Position numbers and translations under genes: made by a program. The notes below the pieces were generated by a model. It was given only the letters and a program-made list of their open reading frames with translations. It made no database searches and was not told the DNA's origin. From the NCBI GenBank assembly GCA_965248805.1, contig CBDFKJ010000008.1, positions 624,124 to 688,123 of the forward strand: a stretch of 64,000 nucleotides of DNA, in the 5' to 3' direction. Positions 53,986-62,960 of this stretch are shown here, piece by piece. Positions within the stretch are counted from its first letter, which is position 1, and the number at the start of each line of letters is the position of its first letter. Source of the DNA: CBDFKJ01 sp965248805 (lineage in GTDB: Bacteria > Pseudomonadota > Alphaproteobacteria > UBA6615).

Positions 53986-55010
53986 ACTATCACCCACTTT
54001 CCGCATTGTATTCGCGGACGAAGCGGTTGATTGCGGCCTGGAGATCGACGACGGAATGGAAGACGCCGTGCTTGAGCCGCCGCCGGGTGAGTTTTGCGAA
54101 GAAGCCCTCGACGGCATTGAGCCACGAGCAGGAGGTCGGTGTGAAGTGGAAAGTCCAGCGCGGATGGCGGGCGAGCCAGGCGCGGACCTTGTCCTTGTTG
54201 TGCGCCGCGTAGTTGTCGACGATCGCGTGGATGGCCTTGTCCGCCGGCACCGTGCGCTCGATGCGGTTGAGGAAGCGGATGAACTCCTGATGGCGGTGGC
54301 GCTGCATGTTCTGGCCGATCACCGTTCCGTCCAGAACGTTGAGCGCCGCAAACAGCGTGGTCGTGCCGTGCCGTTTGTAGTCATGGGTCATGGTGCCGGC
54401 GCGTCCCTTCTTCATCGGCAGACCGGCGGTCGAGCGCCTGGATCTGTGACTTCTCATCGATCGACAACACCACCGCATGGGCCGGCGGGTCGACATACAG
54501 GCCGACGATATCGGTGAGTTTCTCGGCGAAGGCAGGGTCGGTCGACAGCTTGAAGTTGCGCCAGCGGTGCGGGCTGAGACCGTGAGCCTTCCAGATCGCC
54601 TGCACCGTCGAGGCGGCAATATCGGCCGCCCTGGCCATCGCGCGCAACGTCCAGTGGGTCGCCTCAAACGGCGGCGGTTGCTGCGTCAGGCGCACGATCT
54701 CGGCGACACGATCGAGCGGGACCGGCGCCTTGCCGGGCGGACGGGACTTGTCGCGAAGCAGGCCGCCGACACCCTCGTGCATGAACCGCTCTTGCCAGCG
54801 CCACACGCAGGTCTTGGACTTGCCGGTCTCGGTCATGATCGCCGAGGTGCCCAGACCCTCGCCGCTGAGAAGGACAATATGTGCCCGCCAGCTCTTGGGA
54901 TCCGCGACGACCGCGCGCAATCGCTGACGGTCGCCGGCGGATAGGGTGAAGGAGATTCCACTGCGCATGCGCCAGATTCGCATAACACAGCAAAATACGG
55001 AATCCCAATT
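53985..55010 (-). mobile_element. IS630-family insertion sequence
   Basis: The transposase sits between about 53985 and 55010. Ends share TTCCGCATTGTATTCGC (left) and TTCCGTATTTTGC (right, reading inward), a weak inverted repeat. A TA target duplication could not be confirmed, so borders are approximate. The element cuts hsdS. Confidence 0.65.
53990..54983 (-). pseudogene. IS630-family transposase, frameshifted
   Basis: The first part starts MRIWRMRSGISFTLSAGDRQ and has a helix-turn-helix (VWRWQERFMHEGVGGLLRDK). The DDE catalytic acids are in AVVLSIDEKSQIQALDR, HAIVDNYAAHNKDK and SWLNAVEGFFAKLT. The frame changes near 54420 between ALDR and AGLPMKKGRAGT; two to five bases have been lost (or one gained). 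Known IS630 members can use programmed frameshifting, but no slippery run is present at this joint. The element is probably dead or depends on another copy. Confidence 0.82.
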
Positions 55011-55151
55011 CGGACTCTTTCGTTCCGATCAATCCACTAGTAAACTTAGTCAGAAATACGCCACTGCCGAAATTATCGAAAATATCATAGCCATAAGACG
55101 AAAGGTTGGCGCAATCTTGGCAGGAGCAAACTGAATTTTGAGCCGAAGGAA

Positions 55152-55553
55152 TTGTCGTGTGGCTCCAATCTTCGGCTGGGAAAATTCGTGCGCGGTTGCC
55201 AGTCTAGTAAGCCACTCGTTGTCCTATTGACCGTCCAAGGTTTGCTTCGCCGTTCGCCGCCCAAATGGCTGCAAATCCGACATGCCGGCTCCAACTTGTT
55301 TTATATGCCCTACATGTCGATTGAGGGCATGGTGAGTGCACGAGCCGAATTCAATCGCGTCATCCGAAACGTAGCGTCGCGGACCACCTCAGTGCTGGTC
55401 GAAATGGAGGACATCCTGCCGGCGACACGGAAGTACTATACGGACTCGAACCACATTACCGCGTTGGCCAGCCGGATAGTAGGCGAGCATATCGCAAGAG
55501 CTCTGAGTGAAAGCCAGCAGTTCAATAAACTCCTGCAAGAAAAAGCAAAAAAA
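55152..55553 (+). pseudogene. SGNH/GDSL hydrolase-like C-terminal fragment
   Basis: The stretch from about 55293 reads NLFYMPYMSIEGMVSARAEF, then VEMEDILPATRKYYTDSNHI, with a DSNH motif (Asp-x-x-His) as in the C-terminal block of SGNH hydrolases. The front half with the GDS nucleophile is absent. The codons from 55152 to 55292 may be a chance start. Its local base composition is lower in GC than the neighbours. It stops short of the next fragment. Confidence 0.5.
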
Positions 55554-55582
55554 GTAGGGACATTGAGCGAGTGCTCGCGTAG

Positions 55583-56113
55583 CATTCGAATGTTGAGGAC
55601 GTGGCGATTTTCGGAATGCCGCATCCGACACTCGGGGAAGAAGTCGCTGCGGCCGTTGTCTTTAAGGACGACCAGGGCGGGTCGTCACAGGAGGCGCTGA
55701 CGAATTTTGCTTTTGACCGACTTGGCCGATCCAAGGTGCCGAGAAAGATATTTCCGGTCACGCCAATTCCGAAGGGCCCAGGAGGCAAGCCGCAGAGAAA
55801 CACGCTTTGCGGCGAATTGGCGGCGCTAGGCCGCGATGCGGCGAAGGTCAGCGGCGGGGCCAGTCAGCCCCGCTCGGACCCAGCGGCTCCACTAGCGGAG
55901 ATTCCGCTGACCGGACTTTGGAAGTCCGCGCTCGGCGCGTGGAGGTCGTCGGCAGGCATGACCGTTTTCTCCGACCTCGGCGGCACAGACGCCGTTGCGG
56001 CGGGCCTACTGGAATCGGTTCGTGTGGTGTTCGGCGTGGAACTACCCGGCAACTGTTTGTTCGAGGACGGCGGTACGGTGGCAAACATGGTCGAGTTGAT
56101 CTCACGGGCCTAA
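55583..56113 (+). pseudogene. AMP-dependent synthetase C-terminal domain plus carrier domain, fragment
   Basis: Codons from 55583 read HSNVEDVAIFGMPHPTLGEE and PRKIFPVTPIPKGPGGKPQR, the C-terminal subdomain with the catalytic Lys in PKGPGGK. A carrier-like domain follows (VFSDLGG, LLESVRVVFGVELPGNCLF). The usual carrier GGDSL is GGTDA, so the phosphopantetheine Ser is missing. The A-domain core is gone. A TAG lies just upstream (55580-55582). It is a 3' remnant of a larger synthetase or ligase. Confidence 0.65.
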
Positions 56114-56185
56114 GGCCGGGTAGATCACTAGGATCATGTGAAACGATAAAAAGCCACCAAGGCTGCGGCTCGACACGGGATAGGC

Positions 56186-56259
56186 TGGCTGGGGCGGCAG
56201 GATTCGAACCTGCGGTCACGGGACCAAAACCCGTTGCCTTACCCCTTGGCTACGCCCCA
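56186..56259 (-). tRNA. tRNA-Gln (anticodon TTG)
   Basis: Cloverleaf with 7-bp acceptor TGGGGCG/CGCCCCA, discriminator G and encoded CCA. The anticodon stem-loop is CGGG-TTTTGGT-CCCG with TTG at positions 34-36. The T arm has GGTTCGAATCC. It is the last feature before the ordinary chromosome resumes, with its 3' end toward the mobile region. Confidence 0.95.
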
Positions 56260-56346
56260 ATGGCTGGCGAGCATATACCGGCGTCGTGGCGATGTGACAA
56301 CCGGTGCAACCGGCGGCGACAATGCGCGAGAGATGCCTTGGCACCA

Positions 56347-57237
56347 TCACTGCATCGGCGCCACGCTTGCGATGTCGCCGACGAGCGGCGTCGCCGCCAC
56401 CCACCAATCCGGTTGTGCACGGCCGAGCGAGGCCGCCGCATCGGCGGCCTCGCTCGCGCGATGGAACAGCCCGAAACAGGTGGCGCCGCTGCCACTCATA
56501 CGCGCCAGAAGGCATCCGGGTTGGGCGGCGATCGACGCCTGGACCTGCTCGATGACGGGCGCGAGCGACACGGCGGCGGCAGTCAGGTCGTTGGTCGACT
56601 GCCGTAGCCAATCCGCCAGACCTGCAGCATCGTCGAACGGACGATCCGGCGTCGGCGCGGTCGGCGGTGGGCCGCTCGCAGCGTAGGCACAAAACACGTC
56701 CGCAGTAGAAAGGGCGCGCCGCGGGTTGACCAGCACCACGTGGGCTGAGGGCAGGGCCGGGGCAGGTGCAACTTCGTCGCCAATGCCGCCGACGAGGGCG
56801 GCCCGGCCGAACAGGCAGACCGGCACGTCGGCGCCCAGGCTGGCTGCGATGGGGACCAAGTCGGCGACGTCGCGGCGCCACAGTTTTGCCAATCCGCGCA
56901 ACGTTGCGCCGCTATCGGCCGAGCCGCCGCCGATGCCCGCCGCCACCGGCAGGCGCTTGATCAGTTCGATTGTGGCGTCGCAGGGCCGTCGCAATGCATC
57001 GGCAGCGGCTCTGGCGCTGCGTGCGACCAGGTCGCTCTCGCCGTCCGGGAGCATCGCCGCCTCCGGCCCGCTCCGCCGCAGGGTGACGCCGGCGCCGGCG
57101 GAGAAGATCAGCGTGTCATGAATGGCGGCGAAGGCGACCAGGCTGTCCAGTCGGTGATAGCCGTCGTCGCGGCGGCCAAGCACGTGCAGAAAAAGATTGA
57201 GCTTCGCCGGGGCTGGTTCGAGGTGAGTCGAGGTAAC
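56347..57237 (-). CDS. ispE: 4-diphosphocytidyl-2-C-methyl-D-erythritol kinase (IspE)
   Basis: About 296 residues. It phosphorylates CDP-ME in the MEP isoprenoid pathway. Begins TSTHLEPAPAKLNLFLHVLG, then the GHMP ATP loop PVAAGIGGGSADSGATLRGL and the C-terminal MSGSGATCFGLF. The family start should be Met just before TSTHLEP, but the codon there is GTT and no ATG, GTG or TTG lies close by; the frame continues upstream into the TPR gene. Either an unusual start is used or the start codon was changed (GTG to GTT). It follows the TPR gene stop by one base. Spatially and by family it is solid. Confidence 0.9.
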   Translation of the reverse strand, partial: VTSTHLEPAPAKLNLFLHVLGRRDDGYHRLDSLVAFAAIHDTLIFSAGAGVTLRRSGPEAAMLPDGESDLVARSARAAADALRRPCDATIELIKRLPVAAGIGGGSADSGATLRGLAKLWRRDVADLVPIAASLGADVPVCLFGRAALVGGIGDEVAPAPALPSAHVVLVNPRRALSTADVFCAYAASGPPPTAPTPDRPFDDAAGLADWLRQSTNDLTAAAVSLAPVIEQVQASIAAQPGCLLARMSGSGATCFGLFHRASEAADAAASLGRAQPDWWVAATPLVGDIASVAPMQ

Positions 57238-57238
57238 C

Positions 57239-59029
57239 CTAGATATCGCGATCGGACTTCCCGCTCGGCTCGGGCAGGTTACGGCCGTCGAGCTTCGCCT
57301 CGATGTTAGCGCGAACATCGTCCTCCGGGTCGAAGCCGAGCGCCCGTCGCCACTGGAACCGCGCTTCGTGAACACGATTGGCCAGCCAAAATGCGTCGCC
57401 CAGATGATCATTGATCACCGGGTCGTTGGGCCGCAGCTCGACCGCGCGTTCCAGTTGCCGCACCGCGCCTTCGTAGTCGCCCAGCTGATAAAGAACCCAG
57501 CCGAGCGAGTCGACGATATAGCCGTCGCGCGGACGCAAGCGCACCGCCGTTTCGATCATGCCCCGCGCCTGGTCGAGATTGACGCCCTGTTCCACCCACG
57601 AGTAGCCGAGATAGTTCAGCACGAACGGCTGATCGGGCTCCAGATCCAGCGCTGCCAGGAAGTCGGCTTCGGCGCGATCCCACTGTTGCGTCCGCTCCAA
57701 CGCGATGCCGCGCCCATAGAGCAGCCGCCAATGCGACAACTGTGCCGCCGCGGCACGATCGATCGCCTGATCGTAGGCCGGCACGGCCTCGGTGTAGCGC
57801 TCCGTCTGGCGCAGCAAGTCGGCCAATGCCTGGGTCGCATCGAACCTTCCGGGCGCCTCGTCGGACATTTCCTGTAGGAGCGCCACGGCGTCATCGTAAC
57901 TCTCCAGCAGCGCCAGATTGCTTGCGATGGAAAGACGCGACAGCCAATGATACGGCGAGTCGGACCCGATGGTCCCCAGTACTTCGATGGCGTCGGCGCT
58001 GCGGTCCTGCGAGTTATAGATGTCGGCCAGCAACAACTTGGTGAGGGCATCGTCGGGGCGCAGATGCAAGGCCAAGCGTGAATAGACCAGCGCCGAGTTG
58101 CTGGCACCCTCACGGGTCAGCAGGTTGGCCATGGTGTACAGCACTTCGGCGATGCCGCTCGCCGGCGTGTCGACCGTCGCCGGCCAAGGTTCGCCCGCGT
58201 CGAGTTGCGCGATGATCGCTTCGGCGGTCGTGCTGTCGGGATTGGTTTCCCGATAGGCCTCGATTAACGCCCGCGCCTTGTCGGCACGGTCCGTTCGATG
58301 CAGAAATCCGCCGAATGACAGCACCGCCTTCAAGGTCAGTTCCGGCCGGTCGGTTGCCAGCGCCAAATAGGCGCTTTCCGCTTCCTCATTGAGGCCGCCG
58401 ACCTCGGCCATCACCGCGATGTGGAATTCGCGCAAGGGGCCGAGCGCGCTCAGCGCCTCGCTGGAGCGGACCTGCGTCACGGCAGCCTGCGCGTCTCCAG
58501 TGACCAGCGTCGCCCACGCCTGCAGGAATGGGACCAGAATACGGTTGGCTCCCGACTGAGGCAGAAGATCCAGGCGCGCCAGAGCGCGGTCCGCATCGCC
58601 CTCGATCGTATCGCGCAGGACCAGCAGCAAAGCCGACGTGGGCTCCTGCGGCTCAAGCACGATCAACTCGTCCGCAAGCTCCGTCGCCGCGTCGACGCGT
58701 CCGTCGGTGAGATAGAGCAGCATCGTGCGCCGCATCAGCGCCGGGTTGTCCGGAGCAACCTCCAGCACGCCGCCCAGGTAGTCGGCGGCGCGGCGGTTCT
58801 CGCGCAGCGCTTCGGCGTGGCGGCCGGCGAGAAAGCGCCCGTAGGCCGACATGCCAGCGGTCATCGGCGGTCCCGAGCGCGTCTCTTCCTCGCCCGGGGC
58901 TCCGTCGCCCGGCGCCAGAGCCTGGGCGCCGGCCAGGGCGGGCACGCCGACGGTGGCTAGCCACGCCAACGCAGCCCAAGGGCCGAACGAGATCTTGCGC
59001 AAGCCGGTTCTCAAAGTTTGATTCGGCAC
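57239..59029 (-). CDS. TPR repeat protein, exported
   Basis: 596 residues. N-terminal hydrophobic stretch (FGPWAALAWLATVGVPALAG, then AQA) reads as a signal peptide. At least ten TPR-like repeats follow, for example AVPAYDQAIDRAAAAQLSHW, DRAEADFLAALDLEPDQPFV and EGAVRQLERAVELRPNDPVI. Tetratricopeptide proteins of this layout commonly sit directly upstream of ispE in alphaproteobacteria. A periplasmic scaffold role is likely; the partner is not known. Confidence 0.88.
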   Translation of the reverse strand: MPNQTLRTGLRKISFGPWAALAWLATVGVPALAGAQALAPGDGAPGEEETRSGPPMTAGMSAYGRFLAGRHAEALRENRRAADYLGGVLEVAPDNPALMRRTMLLYLTDGRVDAATELADELIVLEPQEPTSALLLVLRDTIEGDADRALARLDLLPQSGANRILVPFLQAWATLVTGDAQAAVTQVRSSEALSALGPLREFHIAVMAEVGGLNEEAESAYLALATDRPELTLKAVLSFGGFLHRTDRADKARALIEAYRETNPDSTTAEAIIAQLDAGEPWPATVDTPASGIAEVLYTMANLLTREGASNSALVYSRLALHLRPDDALTKLLLADIYNSQDRSADAIEVLGTIGSDSPYHWLSRLSIASNLALLESYDDAVALLQEMSDEAPGRFDATQALADLLRQTERYTEAVPAYDQAIDRAAAAQLSHWRLLYGRGIALERTQQWDRAEADFLAALDLEPDQPFVLNYLGYSWVEQGVNLDQARGMIETAVRLRPRDGYIVDSLGWVLYQLGDYEGAVRQLERAVELRPNDPVINDHLGDAFWLANRVHEARFQWRRALGFDPEDDVRANIEAKLDGRNLPEPSGKSDRDI

Positions 59030-59152
59030 TTAAATCCTCCCAGAATCTAGCGGGACTGCGGGACTCGCAGGGCGGCAAACAGCCATAATGTACCTCAGCA
59101 CGCCCTGGCTCGCCAGTGGAGCGGCAGCCGAGGGGTCACGATTCGGCGATCT

Positions 59153-60808
59153 CTACATGTTGCCATAGCCGGGGCCGGCGCCGCCTTCCGGCGCGACCCA
59201 GTGGATATTTTGTGTCGGGTCCTTGATGTCGCAAGTCTTGCAGTGGATGCAGTTGGCGGCGTTGATTTGCAAGCGTTTCTCCGCTCCTTCGCCGACAAAC
59301 TCGTACACGCCGGCCGGGCAGTAGCGCTGTTCCGGCCCGTCGTAGTGCGCCAGGTTCGTCGCTACCGGCACCGTCGCGTCTCTTAAGGTCAAATGCACAG
59401 GCTGATCTTCGCTATGGGCGCTGTTGGTCAAGAAGACGGAAGACATCAGGTCGAAGGTGATCTTGCCGTCGGGCGTCGGATAGTCGATCGGCGGGCACGA
59501 AGCGGCGGGGCTGAGCGTCGTGTGGTCGCCGGCGCCGTGGTGCAGCGTCCACGGCGCGCGGCCGCGCAGCAGCACCTGATCGATGCCGGCTGCCAGCGTG
59601 CCCCAGCCGAGACCCCAATGAAACGATGGCCGGAAATTGCGCGCCCGACGAAGCTCGTCGTAGGCCCACGACCGTCGAAACAAGTGCGCATAGGACGCCA
59701 GTTCGGCCGGCGGTGAGCCTTCGTCCAGGGCCAAAGACAACGCCTCGGCGGCCAGCATGCCCGACTTCATTGCCGTATGTGTGCCCTTGATCTTGGCCAC
59801 ATTCATCGTCCCGGCCTCGCAGCCGATGAGCGCGCCGCCGGGGAAAGTCAGTTTCGGTAGCGACTGCAATCCGCCCTCGTTCAGCGCGCGCGCGCCGTAG
59901 GCGATACGCTCGCCGCCTTCGATCATCGGCTGGATTGCCGGATGGGTCTTGAACTTCTGGAACTCCCGGTACGGGTTGAGGTGCGTGTTCCTGTAGTCTA
60001 GGGCGACGACGAACCCGACCGCGACCAAGCCGTCATCTTGATGGTACACGAAGCCGCCGCCATAAGTCCGGCGGTCGAGCGGCCATCCGGCGCTGTGCAT
60101 GACATGGCCGGGCCGATGGACTCGTTTGTCCACGCGCCACAGCTCCTTCAAACCGAGCCCGTAGGTCTGCGGCTCGGCGCCGGCGGCCAGGCCGTAGCGG
60201 TTGATCAATGTCTTGCCCAGATGACCGCGGCAGCCCTCGGCGAGCAGCGTGTATCGGGCCCGCAATTCCATGCTTTGGGCATAGTTGGCGGATTTGGTCC
60301 CGTCGCGGCGGACACCCATGTCGCCGGTGAGCACGCCTGCGACCCGTTCGCCCTCATAGAGGATGCCGTCGGCGGCGAAGCCGGGATAGACCTCGACGCC
60401 CAACGCCTCGGCCTGCTCCGCGAGCCAGGCGCACAACCTGCCCAGGCTGATGATGTAGTTGCCGTGGTTGCGCATCGCCGGTGGCAAGAGGAAATTGGGC
60501 AACGTCCATGCGCGCGCGCGCGACAGCAGCATCATCTGCTCGCTGCGCACCAGCGTGGTAACCGGCGCTCCGCCCGTGCGCCAGTCGGGCAGCAACTCGT
60601 CGAGGGCGCGTGGCTCCAGAACCGCCCCGGACAGAATATGGGCGCCGACCTCCGCGCCTTTCTCCAACACGCATACGCCGACGTCTCGGCTCGCTTTGGC
60701 TGCTAGTTGCTTAAGCCGGATGGCGGCTGACAAGCCGGCCGGCCCGGCCCCGACGATGACCACGTCATAGGTCATCGACTCGCGTGGTTCGCCGTCAATG
60801 CGTGCCAT
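59153..60808 (-). CDS. Electron transfer flavoprotein-ubiquinone oxidoreductase
   Basis: 551 residues from MARIDGEPRESMTYDVVIVG. It has the FAD dinucleotide motif VGAGPAGLSAAIRL, the conserved EKGAEVGAHILSGAVLEPRA and, near the C-terminus, the [4Fe-4S] ligands in NCIHCKTCDIKDPTQNI plus an upstream Cys in YCPAGVYEF. It passes electrons from ETF to ubiquinone at the inner membrane, linking beta-oxidation and amino acid breakdown to respiration. Intact. Confidence 0.95.
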   Translation of the reverse strand: MARIDGEPRESMTYDVVIVGAGPAGLSAAIRLKQLAAKASRDVGVCVLEKGAEVGAHILSGAVLEPRALDELLPDWRTGGAPVTTLVRSEQMMLLSRARAWTLPNFLLPPAMRNHGNYIISLGRLCAWLAEQAEALGVEVYPGFAADGILYEGERVAGVLTGDMGVRRDGTKSANYAQSMELRARYTLLAEGCRGHLGKTLINRYGLAAGAEPQTYGLGLKELWRVDKRVHRPGHVMHSAGWPLDRRTYGGGFVYHQDDGLVAVGFVVALDYRNTHLNPYREFQKFKTHPAIQPMIEGGERIAYGARALNEGGLQSLPKLTFPGGALIGCEAGTMNVAKIKGTHTAMKSGMLAAEALSLALDEGSPPAELASYAHLFRRSWAYDELRRARNFRPSFHWGLGWGTLAAGIDQVLLRGRAPWTLHHGAGDHTTLSPAASCPPIDYPTPDGKITFDLMSSVFLTNSAHSEDQPVHLTLRDATVPVATNLAHYDGPEQRYCPAGVYEFVGEGAEKRLQINAANCIHCKTCDIKDPTQNIHWVAPEGGAGPGYGNM

Positions 60809-60901
60809 GTCGCCAGTGTCGGCTGTGCCCAAAGTCGCGGCGACATTGCGTGGCCACCGACGCCTTGTCCAGGGGCGGACGGCCGATGCTATGGTGCGGT
60901 C

Positions 60902-61654
60902 ATGGCGAGATCCTTAACGCAGGCCGAGGCGGCGGCACTACTGGCGTGGCACGTAGGGGCCGGCGCCGATGAGGCGCTATCGGCACAGCCGGTGGATTGG
61001 TACGCGATCGGCTCCCGGCCGGCGCCGTCCGTCCAAGAACCGACGATGCCGATCGCCGCCGGAACAGATCCTGCGGCGATCACGAGTCTGGCCGATTTGC
61101 GTGCTGCTCTCGAACGGTTCGACGGTTGCAGCCTTCGCCACACGGCGACGAATCTGGTATTCGCCGACGGCAATCCCGATGCCGATCTGATGTTCATCGG
61201 CGAGGCGCCCGGTCGCGACGAAGATCGTGCCGGCCTGCCGTTCGTAGGCGTCAGCGGACGGCTGTTGGATGTGATGCTCGGCCATATCGGCCGCGACCGG
61301 AGCAGCGCCTACATCACCAACATTCTGTTCTGGCGTCCACCGGACAATCGCCAGCCGACGGCGTCGGAGATCGCCGCCTGTATGCCCTTCGTCGCCCGCC
61401 ATATCGAACTCGTGCGGCCCAAGGTGCTGGTGTTTCTCGGTGCCACGTCGGCCAAGACGCTGCTCGGCCGACAGGAAGGCATCACCCGCCTGCGCGGCCA
61501 GTGGCTGACCTACATGACACCGTCGACGGCAACCGCGGTGCCATGCATCGCGACCTATCATCCTGCCTATCTGCTGCGTCAGCCGGCCCAGAAGCGTCAG
61601 TCGTGGCGCGACTTCCTGTCGATCAAGCTGAAGCTGGACGCCATGACCGCGTGA
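60902..61654 (+). CDS. Uracil-DNA glycosylase, family 4-like
   Basis: 250 residues. The N-terminal 60 residues are variable. Then ALERFDGCSLRHTATNLVFA, motif A GEAPGRDEDRAGLPFVGVSG, NILFWRPPDNR, and motif B ATYHPAYLLR. Family 4 enzymes usually have a [4Fe-4S] cluster; here only one of the cluster-type cysteines (GC-L) is seen, as in the alphaproteobacterial branch. It removes uracil from DNA. It is divergent from ETF-QO and converges with the next gene. Confidence 0.88.
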   Translation: MARSLTQAEAAALLAWHVGAGADEALSAQPVDWYAIGSRPAPSVQEPTMPIAAGTDPAAITSLADLRAALERFDGCSLRHTATNLVFADGNPDADLMFIGEAPGRDEDRAGLPFVGVSGRLLDVMLGHIGRDRSSAYITNILFWRPPDNRQPTASEIAACMPFVARHIELVRPKVLVFLGATSAKTLLGRQEGITRLRGQWLTYMTPSTATAVPCIATYHPAYLLRQPAQKRQSWRDFLSIKLKLDAMTA

Positions 61655-61660
61655 GCCGGG

Positions 61661-62077
61661 CTATTGCGTCAGTGCGACCGCCGCGCGCGAGGATGGTGCG
61701 ATCACATCCAGGCAGTCATCGCGCTCGCCGGTCTCGTCGCGGCAGTCGAGCACGCCGTTGAACAGTATGTGTCCGACATTGGGACACGCGATCGTCTCCA
61801 GCTCGAACAGTTTCACGCGCGTGCGTACGTCGGGCAGCGGCGCGCCGTCGAACGCAAGGTGGCGTTGGATGATGCCATCGTGATCGAACACCACCAGATC
61901 GAGCATCAACTCGGAGAACGCGGCCGCCGTCTCGTTGGTCAGGACGAAGTAGACGCGGCAATTGGCGTCGTGTGATTCCAGCTTGTTCAGTTCAAGCTTC
62001 ACCTTGTCTTCGGCGAATGCCGGAGCCGTCAGGACCAGTGCCGTCGCCAGCACGATCGCTCGCCAGATGAACGTCAT
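61661..62077 (-). CDS. Hypothetical exported protein
   Basis: 138 residues. The start MTFIWRAIVLATALVLTAPA, then FAEDK, is a clear signal peptide with cleavage after AFA. The mature part has KVKLELNKLESHDANCRVYF, VFDHDGIIQRHLAFDGAPLP, then ACPNVGHILFNGVLDCRDET. A pair of Cys may form a disulfide. Conserved in related alphaproteobacteria in my recollection, without a known role. Upstream codons from 62182 are not signal-like. Confidence 0.7.
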   Translation of the reverse strand: MTFIWRAIVLATALVLTAPAFAEDKVKLELNKLESHDANCRVYFVLTNETAAAFSELMLDLVVFDHDGIIQRHLAFDGAPLPDVRTRVKLFELETIACPNVGHILFNGVLDCRDETGERDDCLDVIAPSSRAAVALTQ

Positions 62078-62245
62078 GACTCCTCCCCACTTGTCAGCGT
62101 TATTGTTTGTCTGCGAATACGCGGAGCGCGCGTGAGCGCCCATTATCGCTAAACGCGCGGACTGTTCCAGGAATGAGAGCAAGAATTCGTCGGCACCGGC
62201 CGCCGGGTGACCAAGACTACCCCAAATAAGATAGCTCCGCGTACG

Positions 62246-62710
62246 CTAGCCGCCGGGGCGATGCTGCATGGCGCCGGGACCGTGTACCGTGACCTGCACT
62301 TCGATGGTGCCAGCGCGTTCGAACGTCAGCGTCATTGGAAACACCGAACCCACGGCTAACGCGCCCTTCATGCCCATCAGCATGACATGCAGTCCGCCGG
62401 GTTCCAGGGCGGTCGGCTCGCCCGGCACGATCTCGATCGCTTCGACCGGGGCCATCTTCGTGATTTCGCTTTCGACGTAAGAGGTGTGCAAGTGCGCCAT
62501 CTCTGCGACGGTGGTGGAGAGCGAGATCAACCGATCGGGTTCCGCGCCGCATGTCGATACCGTCATGTAAGCGGCTGCGTTGGGCATCCGCGCCGTCGTT
62601 GCGCGCGCCCAGGGTTCAGTGACCACGATGTCGCCGGCTCGATATTCCTGGGCGGACGCGGCCGTGGCGCCCACAAGCGCCAAAACGGCGAAAATAAGGC
62701 CACGCTTCAT
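62246..62710 (-). CDS. PCu(A)C-type periplasmic copper chaperone
   Basis: 154 residues. MKRGLIFAVLALVGATAASA is the signal peptide. The mature protein has AAAYMTVSTCGAEPDRLISL, then HLHTSYVESEITKM and GLHVMLMGMKGALAVG, the His/Met copper ligands of PCu(A)C. It delivers Cu(I) to the CuA site of cytochrome oxidase. Complete. Confidence 0.9.
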   Translation of the reverse strand: MKRGLIFAVLALVGATAASAQEYRAGDIVVTEPWARATTARMPNAAAYMTVSTCGAEPDRLISLSTTVAEMAHLHTSYVESEITKMAPVEAIEIVPGEPTALEPGGLHVMLMGMKGALAVGSVFPMTLTFERAGTIEVQVTVHGPGAMQHRPGG

Positions 62711-62960
62711 CGTGATCGATCCTTGTGCATCGCGCATTGTCGCAGCCCCACGCGTGCGCTGCTGCATCCACGTTAGGGCGCGGACCTCGCCCGCTCAAGC
62801 ACGGATCGGGTCAAAGATAGGTTGGAGACCTCTAACAACCGGCCGATTTGGCGCGGATAAGGGTGTCCTGTTGGCCGATCCGTGCGGCGGGTGGATTTGA
62901 CGGCGTTATTCGTCCGCGGTTTCGTTCTCAGCGGGGTGTTTTTTGGTCATACGGGCGGAC
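62711..62960. other. Gap between the copper chaperone and the IS5 transposase
   Basis: No gene is supported here. Part of it is probably the terminal region of the IS5-type element. A stretch at 62933-62945 has a run of T after GGGGTG; no perfect hairpin was found. Confidence 0.4.

Noticed and set aside
54410..54440. Programmed frameshift in the IS630 transposase
   Set aside because: No slippery homopolymer is present at the joint; bases appear to be lost between ALDR and AGLP.
54946..55134. 62-codon plus-strand open frame at the right end of IS630
   Set aside because: Lower-GC chance frame that begins antisense to the transposase start; no ribosome site or family.
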